A DNA stretch of 5,909 nucleotides, from contig VBAE01000033.1 of assembly GCA_005882415.1 (NCBI GenBank), positions 1 through 5,909 on the forward strand, in the 5' to 3' direction. Below the pieces are notes generated by a model that worked only from the letters and a program-made list of their open reading frames with translations, did no database searches and had not been told where the DNA came from. Position numbers and translations under genes: made by a program. This document shows positions 4,959-5,909 of this stretch, in pieces. Position 1 is the first letter of the stretch, and the number at the start of each line of letters is the position of its first letter. This DNA comes from Alphaproteobacteria bacterium (GTDB lineage: Bacteria > Pseudomonadota > Alphaproteobacteria > Sphingomonadales > Sphingomonadaceae).

Positions 4959-5909
<951 letters not shown>

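Overview
The window looks like chromosomal DNA of a GC-rich alphaproteobacterium, most likely a sphingomonad (Sphingomonas or a relative). This rests on the lnt–metK gene order, the style of the encoded proteins and the intergenic repeats, all judged from memory of such genomes; no search was run. It is ordinary housekeeping and accessory DNA with several unusual intergenic structures and one clearly broken gene.

Left part (1-1350, + strand): the 3' end of a GT-B type glycosyltransferase gene, then a complete UDP-glucuronate decarboxylase-like SDR gene with a GTG start. The pair suggests surface polysaccharide synthesis, with UDP-xylose or a related sugar nucleotide made next to a transferase.

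Bases 1351-1942 hold no convincing gene. They carry three kinds of repeat: a dense cluster of GC-rich hairpins (1373-1589), a large inverted repeat whose arms are built of 9-bp CACCAAAGA-like units (1658-1830), and a short interspersed repeat (1894-1920).

Middle part (1943-3089, - strand): a VapC-type PIN-domain toxin and its VapB-type antitoxin, overlapping by 4 nt, then a VOC (glyoxalase/extradiol dioxygenase-like) gene. The TA promoter can be read in detail. Its -10 lies inside a 9-bp inverted repeat and its predicted +1 falls on the A of the antitoxin ATG, which suggests a leaderless, autoregulated mRNA.

Bases 3090-3354 contain a + strand promoter with a LexA-like box in its spacer, whose predicted +1 again falls on an ATG (a 32-codon ORF). 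A second 9-bp-period tandem array follows.

Right part (3355-5909, + strand): lnt (apolipoprotein N-acyltransferase, complete, catalytic triad intact), a 20-bp near-palindrome that may be a SAM-cycle operator, and metK (SAM synthetase), open at the window edge. metK is not intact. About 70 codons of its centre, including the GAGDQG signature and the catalytic-lysine region, are replaced by about 150 bp of unrelated coding sequence, and the three pieces lie in three different reading frames. Because metK is normally essential, this is either an assembly or amplification chimera or a pseudogene in a genome with another metK. It is the most important point for a reader to check.
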